Of a DNA stretch of 24,847 nucleotides, positions 1 through 7,606 are shown piece by piece. This stretch comes from SVEL01 sp045126215 (lineage in GTDB: Bacteria > Bacillota > Clostridia > Lachnospirales > Lachnospiraceae). The notes under the pieces were generated by a model. It was not told the DNA's origin, searched no databases, and saw only the letters and a program-made list of their open reading frames with translations. Position numbers and translations under genes: made by a program. Position 1 is the stretch's first letter. Each line of letters opens with the position of its first letter. The stretch lies in assembly GCA_045126215.1 (NCBI GenBank), contig JBGVOD010000056.1, positions 1-24,847 of the forward strand. Reading direction: 5' to 3'.

Positions 1-12
1 GACGGAACATCA

Positions 13-345
13 ATGAGTCAGGAAAAAGTAGATAAGTACAAAGAAGAAAAGAAAAACAGAAAGAAAATTGCAAAAAAACAGAAGAGAGAAAAGATTTTGG
101 CAGTTGTTACAGGATGCTTAATAGTAACAATTATTTGTGGATATTATGTATGGTCAGCGGTTTCATACGCTATGGAAGAGGAAACTACTACAGCAGCAGG
201 ATACACATTATCTGAAGAGGAACTTTCAAGTTTGCTTGAACAACTTAATGCGACAACAACATCAAATGATGAAACAACAGCGGCAGATAATACAACATTA
301 GAAGGAGATACAACTGCTATACAGGAGACAACAGCAGCTGAATAA
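13..345 (+). CDS. small single-pass membrane protein with Thr-rich tail
   Basis: I do not recognise this 110-residue protein. The N-terminal ~27 residues are highly basic and Lys-rich. One hydrophobic segment follows (about residues 28-50), then an acidic, Thr/Ala-rich tail with repeated ETTTA/TTAA patterns and a short helix-like stretch (LSEEELSSLLEQL). The charge pattern predicts a cytoplasmic N-terminus and an extracytoplasmic, low-complexity tail. The reading frame is open back to the window edge and no good ribosome binding site is visible in the 12 bases before the ATG, so the true start could lie upstream. Its stop is 6 bases before the next gene, which has no clear ribosome binding site of its own, so translational coupling is likely. 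Function unknown. Confidence 0.7.
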   Translation: MSQEKVDKYKEEKKNRKKIAKKQKREKILAVVTGCLIVTIICGYYVWSAVSYAMEEETTTAAGYTLSEEELSSLLEQLNATTTSNDETTAADNTTLEGDTTAIQETTAAE

Positions 346-351
346 TATACA

Positions 352-1377
352 ATGAACAAAGGCGATATAATAATAAGAAATGCAATTGTACATATTATGG
401 ATTCAACAGTTGGAATGCCGGTTTTGTCGGATGTTGAGCTTTCATATGGCTCTGATTTTGCAGATTTTTTAAAAGAACATATCTATAAAGTATTTGCAAG
501 TGATGAGAAGAAAAAGTGCAGATTTGTTGAGGAAGAATCAGATATATTCAGGTTAATCGAGGATACCAATAATGGATCAATGGATTTTGTTACATTCAGT
601 AAACAGGTTGCTGAAAAATTATATGGTATTATGAATTCGAATATTGATATTCCAAGTGCTGATTTGATAATTGTTTGTTTTGAAGTGAATCAGATAATGC
701 ATTTGGCATTACTAAAAATGAACTATAAACAATCATATATGCACAATACAATTGCTATGGAAGAGGGGAATACAAATAGTATTGTAATGTATAAATCAAT
801 TCTTCCAAATGAATCACAGAAATTGTCTGAAGCGGCTATTATTAATTTAACTGATTATAGTATTTTGCTTCTTGAAAAGAAATATGACATCAATGGTACA
901 AAAACTAATTATTTTTCAAAGATGTTTTTGAACTGTTCATCTCAGCTTTCACAGAAATCTAAGCTTTCTATTGTTGAAAAGGCAATAGAATCTGTTCAGA
1001 AAGATTATTATAATGATTCTGAACAGTTTGAAGAAAAGATGAAGGTTAAAAGTATTATACATGAAGAGATGACAAACGAGGGTGTAATCAGTATTCCTGA
1101 GGTTGTAGAAAAAGTTTTTGAGGATAAAGAGGAACTTAAAGAGAAGTTTAAAGAAAAGATTGAGAAATATAACATAAAAGAGGAAGAAGAAATAAAGCCT
1201 CAGAATGAAGCTACTACTAGAAAATTCTCAAAGCAACATTTAACAACTGATACTGGTATTGAGATTAAAATACCTATGGAGCAGTACAATAGTACAGATA
1301 ATATTGAGTTTATTACCAATGAGGATGGTACGATTTCCGTACTAATTAAGAATATTGGACATATAACATCAAAATAA
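352..1377 (+). CDS. nucleoid-associated protein, NdpA/YejK family
   Basis: This 341-residue protein resembles the 37-kDa nucleoid-associated protein family (NdpA/YejK), found bound to the bacterial chromosome but of poorly defined role. The recognisable part is the N-terminus: an IIIRNAIVHIMD strand, the GMPVLSDVEL motif, and the acidic stretch with DFLKEHI, all typical of the family. The length matches family members (about 330-350). The C-terminal third is charged and helical (KEKFKEKIEKYNIKEEEE, about residues 260-280) and ends in a short beta-rich segment. It is soluble, with no signal peptide. The start follows the upstream stop by 6 bases without an obvious Shine-Dalgarno sequence. It opens an operon-like run with an ABC transporter. 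Assignment is by remembered family motifs, not a search. Confidence 0.75.
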   Translation: MNKGDIIIRNAIVHIMDSTVGMPVLSDVELSYGSDFADFLKEHIYKVFASDEKKKCRFVEEESDIFRLIEDTNNGSMDFVTFSKQVAEKLYGIMNSNIDIPSADLIIVCFEVNQIMHLALLKMNYKQSYMHNTIAMEEGNTNSIVMYKSILPNESQKLSEAAIINLTDYSILLLEKKYDINGTKTNYFSKMFLNCSSQLSQKSKLSIVEKAIESVQKDYYNDSEQFEEKMKVKSIIHEEMTNEGVISIPEVVEKVFEDKEELKEKFKEKIEKYNIKEEEEIKPQNEATTRKFSKQHLTTDTGIEIKIPMEQYNSTDNIEFITNEDGTISVLIKNIGHITSK

Positions 1378-1389
1378 TGGAGGAAAGAA

Positions 1390-2325
1390 ATGGATAATAA
1401 TTCTTCAAATGTAGTGCTTAGACTTGAAAATGTTACTAAGCAGTATAAGAATTTTACAGCTGTAAACAATGTTTCATTTGAACTTGAAAAGGGAAAAATC
1501 TATGGATTTATAGGTCAGAATGGTGCAGGTAAAACAACAATCATCAGAATGATTGTTGGTGTAGCGCTTCCTACAAAAGGAAATATTGATATATTCATAG
1601 ATGGTGAGAACAAGGGATTGTATGAAGGAAGAAAAAAGATAGGTGCAATTGTTGAATCACCAGCTTTATATACAAAGCTTACTGCAAGAAAAAATCTTCA
1701 GATTCAGAAGTCATTATATGGAATTAACGACCCAAATCTTGAAGTAGAACTTATGGAATTAGTTGGACTTAAAGGATGGGAAGATAAAAAAGTAAAAGAT
1801 TTTTCACTTGGTATGAGACAGCGACTTGCAATTGCTATGGCACTTGTAAATGACCCACAGATTTTGTTACTTGATGAGCCAATAAATGGTCTTGATCCAA
1901 TGGGAATCGTTGAAGTGAGAAATCTTATAAAGATGTTATGTGAGAAAAAACAGATTACTGTATTGATTTCAAGTCATATTTTATCTGAACTTCACCAATT
2001 GGCAACTGACTATATTATTATTGATAAAGGAAATATTGTTAAGAAGATGAGTCTTAACGAACTTGACAACCAGATTGAAAGGTTTGTTGCATTGCAGGTA
2101 GAAGATAAAGAGGCTGCAAAGAATGTTATTGAGAATGTTCTTCATTCAAAGAGATATCAGATTTTTGATAATAACTTTATAAAAATATATGATTATGTTG
2201 ATGATGTTAGAGCAGTTGCCAAGGCTATGATGGATAATAATGTATTAGTTGTTTATTTAAATATAACAAGTGAAAGTCTTGAAAATTACTTTATTAATTT
2301 AGTAGGAGGTAATAGCAATGTCTAA
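1390..2325 (+). CDS. ABC transporter ATP-binding protein (BcrA-type)
   Basis: This is the cytoplasmic ATPase of an ABC-2 type transporter, 311 residues. Visible motifs are Walker A GQNGAGKTT at 42-50, a degenerate signature SLGMRQ at 139-144, Walker B ILLLDEP at 158-164, and the switch histidine in SSHIL at H196. The roughly 90-residue C-terminal extension after the nucleotide-binding domain is typical of the BcrA/NatA-like group used in lantibiotic or bacitracin self-protection and drug or lipid export. A GGAGG-type ribosome binding site precedes the ATG. It overlaps the permease gene by 8 bases, so the two are translationally coupled and surely form one transporter. The substrate cannot be read from sequence; a CPBP protease gene directly downstream fits a peptide-resistance role, which is inference. 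Confidence 0.93.
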   Translation: MDNNSSNVVLRLENVTKQYKNFTAVNNVSFELEKGKIYGFIGQNGAGKTTIIRMIVGVALPTKGNIDIFIDGENKGLYEGRKKIGAIVESPALYTKLTARKNLQIQKSLYGINDPNLEVELMELVGLKGWEDKKVKDFSLGMRQRLAIAMALVNDPQILLLDEPINGLDPMGIVEVRNLIKMLCEKKQITVLISSHILSELHQLATDYIIIDKGNIVKKMSLNELDNQIERFVALQVEDKEAAKNVIENVLHSKRYQIFDNNFIKIYDYVDDVRAVAKAMMDNNVLVVYLNITSESLENYFINLVGGNSNV

Positions 2326-3127
2326 ACTTTTAAAAATAGAAATGATGAAACTTAAAACATCATTAGCATTTAAAATTACAATCATTGTATGTGCAGCAAT
2401 GTGTCTTATGAATGTTGCAGTATATGCTTTTATTGCTAACCTTGACAAGATAATTGATGTTAGTGCAGACGAATCTTTAGAATCAATGCAGAATATTTTT
2501 GGTGGTATGATTGATGGCAGATCACTGTTTAATATGGCAGTTTCAAATCCAAGTGATTATATGATGATGGCAGTTATAGTTATATGTATAATGGTGTGTG
2601 GTGATTTTTCGGCAAGAACATTACAGGCACAGATAATTGCAGGATTCTCAAGAACAAAGATATTTTTATCAAGACTAGTTAGTTCTTTATTTATTTTGTT
2701 TGTTTTCTTTGTTATTTATGTAGGATTGCTTACATTTGGTACAGGAATTTTCTGTGGATATGGTCCTGAAGGTTTGACAGGTGCTGCCTTACTTACAATG
2801 CTTAGACAGTTTACGATGAGTTATGTTATGTCTGGAAGTATTTTGACAATGTACTTACTGATAGTTTTCTGTGCAAAGAGTATCGGACCAAGTATAGGTA
2901 TATGTTTGCCTTTAATGCTCATTGGAACAGGTATTATTTCGGCAATTGGATCAATTAATGATACTGCATACGAAATATATTTATTAACACCATTTGGACA
3001 GCAGTCATTAGTTACAGCTGAACTTGATTTTTTAGAGTATTTTAAATATTTTGCGGTAGCTATAGTATTTGCTGCAATTATGATTTTTATTGCAGCAAAA
3101 TCATTTAAGAAGGCAGAAATGAAATAA
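2318..3127 (+). CDS. ABC-2 type transporter permease
   Basis: The 269-residue product is a polytopic membrane protein. It starts with a short amphipathic segment (MSKLLKIEMMKLKTS), then has about six hydrophobic segments, near residues 17-40, 80-100, 120-145, 165-190, 195-215 and 240-262. A long loop with SADESLESMQNIFGG lies between the first two. This is the topology of BcrB/ABC-2 permeases that pair with BcrA-type ATPases. Sequence such as GDFSARTLQAQIIAGFSRTK, shortly after the second segment, is typical of these permeases. It overlaps the ATPase gene by 8 bases. Its TAA shares one base with the ATG of the next gene, so all three genes are likely co-translated. Confidence 0.9.
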   Translation: MSKLLKIEMMKLKTSLAFKITIIVCAAMCLMNVAVYAFIANLDKIIDVSADESLESMQNIFGGMIDGRSLFNMAVSNPSDYMMMAVIVICIMVCGDFSARTLQAQIIAGFSRTKIFLSRLVSSLFILFVFFVIYVGLLTFGTGIFCGYGPEGLTGAALLTMLRQFTMSYVMSGSILTMYLLIVFCAKSIGPSIGICLPLMLIGTGIISAIGSINDTAYEIYLLTPFGQQSLVTAELDFLEYFKYFAVAIVFAAIMIFIAAKSFKKAEMK

Positions 3128-3957
3128 TGAATAATACTTCAATCACTGATAAGATTATTGGTGTGATATCTCCATTAGTTGTATATATTTTTGTAAATTT
3201 ATTTGTGCAGGCTGGATTCGCAGCTTATTTGTCTGTTTCTCAGTTTGGGGCAATAGATGGAAATTTCTACAATGCCAGTGAAAACTTTATGGAAAATATG
3301 CAACAGGTGGTTTCTGAAAATACATTAACTGTTACTTTTTTAGCAGTACTTGTAAATTTACCATTTATGTTTTATATGTATAAGAAACAGTGTGGTATAT
3401 TGAAATATAAAGGTTCAAGAAAAGATTGGTATATTCCTGTACTTATTGGGATATTTGCCAGTCTTGGTATTAGTAAATTTGTTACATTGCTTCCAATAGA
3501 TGGTATACTTGGTAACTATGAAGAACTCTCTTCAAATATTATGAAAGCCAATATACCTCTTCAGATTATTACATTAGTAATAATTGGTCCAATAATGGAA
3601 GAGTTAATGTTTAGAGGTGTAATATATAATAGATTAAAGAGATTCAATGAAGAAAAAATTGCAATGTATATTACTGCATTAATGTTTGGTATATATCATT
3701 TTAATCTTGTTCAGGGACTCTATACATTTGTTTTATCGTTATTATTGACATATGTTTTAGAAAAATATAATACGATTATTGCTCCAATGGTGGTGCACAT
3801 AGTGGCGAATGGAATGGCAGTTGTTACAAATTATTCGTCTATTAGTGATACTATAAATAGTCATTGGTATTTGAAGATATTGTTTATGATTATTGAAATG
3901 GCAGGATTGGTATTTGTTGTGTATAAGAGTACAAAAAAGAAGTTGTTATGCGAATAA
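3127..3957 (+). CDS. CPBP family intramembrane metalloprotease-like protein
   Basis: This 276-residue multi-pass membrane protein belongs to the CPBP (CAAX protease and bacteriocin-processing, Abi) family. The three diagnostic motifs are present: EELMFR with E158, E159 and R163; FGIYH with F187 and H191; and HIVAN with H224 and N228. These residues form the predicted zinc/catalytic site within the membrane. In Gram-positive bacteria such proteins often sit beside bacteriocin or peptide transporters and can give self-immunity or process peptides. Here the gene follows an ABC-2 transporter by a one-base overlap, which fits that pattern. No precursor peptide gene is seen nearby, so the partner is unknown. 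Confidence 0.88.
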   Translation: MNNTSITDKIIGVISPLVVYIFVNLFVQAGFAAYLSVSQFGAIDGNFYNASENFMENMQQVVSENTLTVTFLAVLVNLPFMFYMYKKQCGILKYKGSRKDWYIPVLIGIFASLGISKFVTLLPIDGILGNYEELSSNIMKANIPLQIITLVIIGPIMEELMFRGVIYNRLKRFNEEKIAMYITALMFGIYHFNLVQGLYTFVLSLLLTYVLEKYNTIIAPMVVHIVANGMAVVTNYSSISDTINSHWYLKILFMIIEMAGLVFVVYKSTKKKLLCE

Positions 3958-3969
3958 GGAGGCAAGGAA

Positions 3970-5112
3970 ATGTACGACTATATAATTGTTGGCAGTGGTT
4001 TTGCAGGAACAGTAGTTGCTGAAAGAAAAGCAAAAGAAGGAAAAAAAGTTTTAATACTTGAAAAGAGAAATCATATTGGTGGAAATTGTTATGATGAAGT
4101 TGATGAATATGGTGTTTTGATTCATAAGTATGGTCCACATATATTTCATACCAATAGTGAAGAGGTATATAAATATCTTTCAGAATTTACAGAATGGTTG
4201 CCTTATAGACATGAGGTAGTTGCAAAATTGCCGGAAATGTATATTCCTGTTCCATTCAATCTAAATACATTGAAAAAAGTATATGGTAACGAAAAGGCAA
4301 GAGAATTAGAGGAAAAGTTAATTTCAACATATGGTTTTGGCTCAAAGGTACCTATTCTTAAGCTTCGTGAAAATGAAGATGAGGAAATAAGAGATATTGC
4401 AGATTTTGTATATGAGAATATTTTTCTTAAATATACGATGAAGCAGTGGGGACAGAAACCAGAAGAAATTGATCCTGCTGTTACAGGTAGAGTACCTGTA
4501 GTAATTTCAAATGATGATAGATATTTTAGCGATAAATATCAGGGAATGCCAGCTGATGGATACACAGCAATGTTTGAAAAGATGCTTAATAGCGATAATA
4601 TTGAAATAAAGTTTGGCGTAGATGCTAAAGATGTATTGGATTTCAAAGATGATGGAATATACTATGAGGGAGAAAAAGTTGAAGGTGAAATAATATTTAC
4701 CGGTGCGCTTGATGAATTATTTTCATGTAAATATGGAAGACTACCATATAGAACCCTTACATTTGTATTTGAACATTTTGATGAATATAGTTATCAGCCA
4801 AATGCAGTTGTCAATTATACGGTAAGTGAAGATTATACTCGAATAACAGAGTATAAAAAATTAACATTGCAGGATGTTGAGGGGACGACTATAATGAAAG
4901 AGTACCCTAAGGCATATACTGGTAGTGAAGGTGAAATACCATATTATGCTATAATGAACGATGAAAATAAAGCGATGTATGACAAATATGTATCTTTAGT
5001 AGATAAATATAAAAATTTCCATTTGCTTGGAAGATTGGCAGAGTACAAATATTATAATATTGACGGAATTGTCGAAAAAGCTTTAGATTTGGCGAAGGAG
5101 ATTGATAGATAA
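3970..5112 (+). CDS. glf: UDP-galactopyranose mutase
   Basis: The enzyme interconverts UDP-galactopyranose and UDP-galactofuranose using reduced FAD, supplying Galf for surface glycans. The 380-residue length is normal for the family. The N-terminus carries the FAD-binding Rossmann motif (IIVGSGFAGTVVAE, about residues 5-18), the HIGGNCYDE segment and the GPHIFHT motif. Conserved FLKYTMKQWG and IPVPFN stretches follow, and the C-terminus has the FAD-contacting LLGRLAEYKYYNID region. An AGGAGG ribosome binding site lies just before the ATG. The stop shares one base with the next ATG, coupling it to a family 2 glycosyltransferase that may use or modify the product. The enzyme is cytoplasmic. 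Confidence 0.95.
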   Translation: MYDYIIVGSGFAGTVVAERKAKEGKKVLILEKRNHIGGNCYDEVDEYGVLIHKYGPHIFHTNSEEVYKYLSEFTEWLPYRHEVVAKLPEMYIPVPFNLNTLKKVYGNEKARELEEKLISTYGFGSKVPILKLRENEDEEIRDIADFVYENIFLKYTMKQWGQKPEEIDPAVTGRVPVVISNDDRYFSDKYQGMPADGYTAMFEKMLNSDNIEIKFGVDAKDVLDFKDDGIYYEGEKVEGEIIFTGALDELFSCKYGRLPYRTLTFVFEHFDEYSYQPNAVVNYTVSEDYTRITEYKKLTLQDVEGTTIMKEYPKAYTGSEGEIPYYAIMNDENKAMYDKYVSLVDKYKNFHLLGRLAEYKYYNIDGIVEKALDLAKEIDR

Positions 5113-6131
5113 TGAAAATACTTAGTGTAGCAATACCTTGTTATAATTCTGCAGAATATATGGAAAATTGTGTAAACAGTTTGTTGCCAGGGGGAGAGGA
5201 TATTGAAATTATTATTGTAGATGATGGTTCAGTAAAGGATGATACGGCTAAAATTGCTGACAGACTTGCAGCAGAACATCCAACAATTATAAAAGCAGTA
5301 CATCAAGAAAACGGCGGTCATGGAGAGGCTGTAAATACAGGCCTTAAGAATGCAACAGGATTATATTTTAAAGTTGTGGATAGTGATGACTGGGTAGATG
5401 AAAAGGCATTAAAGGCAGTTTTAAAGACACTTAGATATATGATTGAAAAAGACAAGAATCTTGATATGCTTTTGTCTAATTTTGTATATGAAAAGCAGGG
5501 CGTAAAACATAAAGCTGTTATGAGTTATAGATCTGCAATAGAACCAAAGCACATTATGTCATGGGATGGAAAGATTAAGTTTAAAAAATCACAGTATATT
5601 CTTATGCATTCTGTTATCTACAGAACAGAATTATTGAGAAGCTGCGGACTTGAACTACCAAAGCATACATTTTATGTTGATAATATTTATGTATTTAAGC
5701 CTCTTCCATATGTAAAGAAGATTTGCTATATTGATGTTGATTTTTACAGATATTTTATTGGCAGAGAAGACCAGTCTGTAAATGAAAAGGTTATGATTTC
5801 AAGAATTGATCAGCATATTCGTGTTGCAAAGATTATGATTGAAGATTATTCAAAGATGAATATTGAAAGTCAAAAACTTGATAAGTATATGATTCAGTAT
5901 CTTGATATGATGATGTGCATTGCTTCGATTATGCTTATTCTTGCAAAAGATAAGGAAAGTCTGCAAAAGAAAAAAGAACTTTGGAAATGGCTAAAAGAGG
6001 AAAATTTATCATTATATAAGAAGTTAAGATTTTCTATTTTCGGCATCTGGATGAACTTGCCGGGTGCTGTTGGAAGAAAGCTTAGTGTTTTTGGATATAA
6101 GGTTGCAAATAAAGTTTTTGGATTTAATTAA
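5112..6131 (+). CDS. glycosyltransferase family 2
   Basis: This 339-residue protein begins with a GT-A fold signature: SVAIPCYNSAEYMENCVNSL, then IIIVDDGS (D37, D38) for nucleotide-sugar binding, and the metal-binding VDSDDW (D90-D93). It transfers a sugar from a nucleotide donor to an acceptor, probably a lipid-linked or surface glycan. There is no strong transmembrane segment; the C-terminus (WMNLPGAVGRKLSVFGYKVANKVFG) is basic and amphipathic and may associate with the membrane. It overlaps glf by one base, so a role in galactofuranose-containing glycan assembly is plausible. Donor and linkage cannot be told from sequence. It ends the long operon; a tRNA promoter begins 10 bases after its stop. 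Confidence 0.9.
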   Translation: MKILSVAIPCYNSAEYMENCVNSLLPGGEDIEIIIVDDGSVKDDTAKIADRLAAEHPTIIKAVHQENGGHGEAVNTGLKNATGLYFKVVDSDDWVDEKALKAVLKTLRYMIEKDKNLDMLLSNFVYEKQGVKHKAVMSYRSAIEPKHIMSWDGKIKFKKSQYILMHSVIYRTELLRSCGLELPKHTFYVDNIYVFKPLPYVKKICYIDVDFYRYFIGREDQSVNEKVMISRIDQHIRVAKIMIEDYSKMNIESQKLDKYMIQYLDMMMCIASIMLILAKDKESLQKKKELWKWLKEENLSLYKKLRFSIFGIWMNLPGAVGRKLSVFGYKVANKVFGFN

Positions 6132-6140
6132 AAATAGTGC

Positions 6141-6169
6141 TTGACATATTTTGGTGTGTCAGTTATACT
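6141..6169 (+). promoter_or_regulatory. promoter of the tRNA-Val/tRNA-Met unit
   Basis: A perfect -35 TTGACA (6141-6146) and a -10 TATACT (6164-6169) are separated by 17 bases, about 25 bases before the first tRNA. This is a consensus-strength housekeeping promoter, as expected for stable RNA genes. Confidence 0.85.
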
Positions 6170-6199
6170 ATCTAGGCAGGTTTGATGAGGCAATCGATT

Positions 6200-6272
6200 G
6201 GGATCTTAGCTCAGCTGGGAGAGCATCTGCCTTACAAGCAGAGGGTCACAGGTTCGAGCCCTGTAGGTCCCA
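6200..6272 (+). tRNA. tRNA-Val (anticodon TAC)
   Basis: A 73-nt cloverleaf. The acceptor GGGATCT pairs with AGGTCCC (one G-T wobble). The D stem is GCTC/GAGC, the anticodon stem TCTGC/GCAGA with loop CTTACAA, and the T stem ACAGG/CCTGT with loop TTCGAGC. The anticodon TAC reads GUN valine codons. The discriminator base is A, and CCA is not encoded because TTA follows. It is the first gene of a two-tRNA transcript. Confidence 0.96.
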
Positions 6273-6287
6273 TTAAACCTGCAATAT

Positions 6288-6361
6288 GGCTAAGTAGCTC
6301 AGTTGGCTAGAGCACGCGGTTCATACCCGCGGTGTCAGGGGTTCGAATCCCTTCTTAGCCA
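6288..6361 (+). tRNA. tRNA-Met (anticodon CAT, elongator type)
   Basis: A 74-nt cloverleaf. The acceptor GGCTAAG pairs fully with CTTAGCC. The D stem is GCTC/GAGC, the anticodon stem CGCGG/CCGCG with loop TTCATAC, and the T stem AGGGG/CCCTT. A paired first base of the acceptor argues against initiator tRNA. The TTCATAC loop and body resemble elongator Met rather than the lysidine-modified Ile2 tRNA, but CAT anticodons cannot be split with certainty by eye. CCA is not encoded. Confidence 0.92.
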
Positions 6362-6369
6362 CTATTTTA

Positions 6370-6402
6370 AAAGAGGAAGTGCATAAAGGCACTTCTTTTT
6401 TT
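6370..6402 (+). terminator. intrinsic terminator after the tRNAs
   Basis: The stem GAAGTGC (6376-6382) pairs with GCACTTC (6389-6395) around the loop ATAAAG and is followed by seven T residues. It lies 9 bases after the tRNA-Met discriminator and closes the tRNA transcript. Confidence 0.9.
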
Positions 6403-6412
6403 GTTACACAAG

Positions 6413-6456
6413 ACCGGCAAGTACTATCATACTTGCATGAAATGGTATTGGCCGGT
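6413..6456. repeat. nested inverted repeat between tRNAs and membrane gene
   Basis: Outer arms ACCGGC (6413-6418) and GCCGGT (6451-6456) enclose a second perfect hairpin, GCAAGTA (6417-6423) with TACTTGC (6430-6436), whose loop is CTATCA. The GC-rich outer arms stand out in AT-rich surroundings. It has no T-tract and follows an efficient terminator, so it is not an obvious second terminator. Its role is unknown: a protein site, a small RNA, or a remnant are all possible. Confidence 0.5.
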
Positions 6457-6470
6457 TATAGTGGAAGAAG

Positions 6471-6514
6471 GTATCATAAAAGTATCATAAAAGTATATTA
6501 AAGGTATTTTAAAA
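6471..6514. repeat. four tandem 11-bp A-tract repeats
   Basis: Four consecutive 11-bp units start at 6471, 6482, 6493 and 6504. The first two are identical (GTATCATAAAA) and the others are GTATATTAAAG and GTATTTTAAAA. The A-runs recur once per helical turn and end 13 bases before a -35 box at 6528. That arrangement suggests intrinsically bent DNA, an UP-element-like enhancer, or a multimer binding site upstream of the membrane gene at 6616. Confidence 0.6.
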
Positions 6515-6527
6515 AATAAAACTCTAT

Positions 6528-6556
6528 TTGACATCTTAAAAAATATATGATATTTT
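6528..6556 (+). promoter_or_regulatory. probable promoter of the first paralogous membrane gene
   Basis: TTGACA (6528-6533) and TATTTT (6551-6556) are separated by 17 bases, with about 59 bases to the ATG at 6616. The -10 is imperfect, which may be compensated by the A-tract repeats just upstream. Confidence 0.6.
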
Positions 6557-6615
6557 GTGAAAGCGAGAATGAAAATATTCTTAAATAACACAGAAAGATA
6601 AAAGGGAGATGCAAA

Positions 6616-7449
6616 ATGGCAAGAAGAGAGAAAAAATCTTTATTTAGTGGATTTATGACAACACTTATTACTATTGCAGTAGTAGTAATATTAGTGTTAT
6701 GTTTTGTGGATTTTAATGTTGTTCGCTATGGATTCTGCACACCAGAAGATATGTATGGTGATGAATATGATTTCACAGAAACAGATACAGGTACACGTGT
6801 TGAAGGTAATATTTATCCCGATGAAGTTATAGATTATTTAGGATGTATGGAAGTTACACGTACTTCAAAAAGATCTACAACTAAGACACGTACATATTAT
6901 TATGTAATTGAAGTATACGATGAAAACGGTGATCCATTCGTTACGACCATTGCTATGCCGGAATCAAAAAATAATGAATTTGAAAAGTTTATGAACTCAG
7001 ATGATCTTGATAAGACATATTATATTCAAGGCGTTGTAAAAGAAACTGAAGATGACGTTCAGGATGAATTTATGGATTGGATAGATGAATGTGCGGTATA
7101 CTTTAATATGACCGAGGAAGAGTTTGAAGAACTTGCACTTGAGAATGGTATTGTATACGTCGATTTTGGACTTACATCCATTTTCTATACAATAATTGGT
7201 GTATGTTTAGGTGTTATTGTTCTTTGCATTATTATAATGATTATTCATGGAAAAAAGAAAAAGAATCAGCAGATTGCTGAAAGTCAATCATATTCAGCTT
7301 ATCCTCAGTATGATTTGAATAATCAGTTTGGTGGACAGCAGAATCAGAATTATCAGAACAATATGAATAACCAGTTTGGTGGAGAGCAGTATCAGAATTC
7401 ACAGTTTGGACAGGATATAAATAACAATCAGCAGAATCCTTACTTATAA
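6616..7449 (+). CDS. two-TM membrane protein, paralogue A, Q/N-rich tail
   Basis: A 277-residue protein I do not recognise. It has a basic N-terminus, one transmembrane segment (about 13-31), an acidic extracytoplasmic domain (about 36-186), a second segment (about 188-211), a KKKK stop-transfer and a cytoplasmic tail. The external domain has elements shared with the next two genes: DTGTRVEGNI, YYYVIEVYDENGD, the GVVKETEDDVQDEFMDW helix and IVYVDFG before the second segment. The tail (about 217-277) is Q/N-rich, with NNQFGG at 235-240 and 251-256 and a further QFG. It lacks the C-terminal domain found in the other two paralogues. GGGAG at 6604-6608 supports the start. It has its own promoter and terminator, so it is probably monocistronic. 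Confidence 0.85.
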   Translation: MARREKKSLFSGFMTTLITIAVVVILVLCFVDFNVVRYGFCTPEDMYGDEYDFTETDTGTRVEGNIYPDEVIDYLGCMEVTRTSKRSTTKTRTYYYVIEVYDENGDPFVTTIAMPESKNNEFEKFMNSDDLDKTYYIQGVVKETEDDVQDEFMDWIDECAVYFNMTEEEFEELALENGIVYVDFGLTSIFYTIIGVCLGVIVLCIIIMIIHGKKKKNQQIAESQSYSAYPQYDLNNQFGGQQNQNYQNNMNNQFGGEQYQNSQFGQDINNNQQNPYL

Positions 7450-7472
7450 AATAGATAATATTGTTTTAGTAA

Positions 7473-7512
7473 AATAGTACAAGTGATTATTGAACTTGTA
7501 CTATTTTTTTTA
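7473..7512 (+). terminator. intrinsic terminator after paralogue A
   Basis: An 11-bp perfect stem, AATAGTACAAG (7473-7483) with CTTGTACTATT (7495-7505), is followed by a run of T residues. It lies about 24 bases after the stop of the gene ending at 7449 and separates it from the next paralogue. Confidence 0.9.
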
Positions 7513-7524
7513 CATATTACTTTA

Positions 7525-7551
7525 TTGACTGGAAAATATCATTGTGATACC
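7525..7551 (+). promoter_or_regulatory. possible weak promoter for paralogues B and C
   Basis: TTGACT (7525-7530) is a good -35, followed 15 bases on by GATACC (7546-7551) with a TG one base before it, resembling a weak extended -10. It lies after a terminator and before the B start at 7607, where a promoter is needed. The -10 assignment is uncertain. Confidence 0.4.
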
Positions 7552-7606
7552 ATTTATAGGAATAACATGTCAAATTAAAAAATATAGTTGGGATTGGAGT
7601 AGGAAA

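Noticed and set aside
6471..6514. CRISPR-like array or origin iterons
   Set aside because: Units are 11 bp, contiguous and without spacers; no cas, rep or DnaA-box context is present.
7544..7606. GTG start at 7544 giving 21 extra residues for paralogue B
   Set aside because: The GTG lies in the likely -10 region, has no ribosome binding site, and the added residues match nothing in the paralogues; ATG 7607 has GGAG at good spacing.
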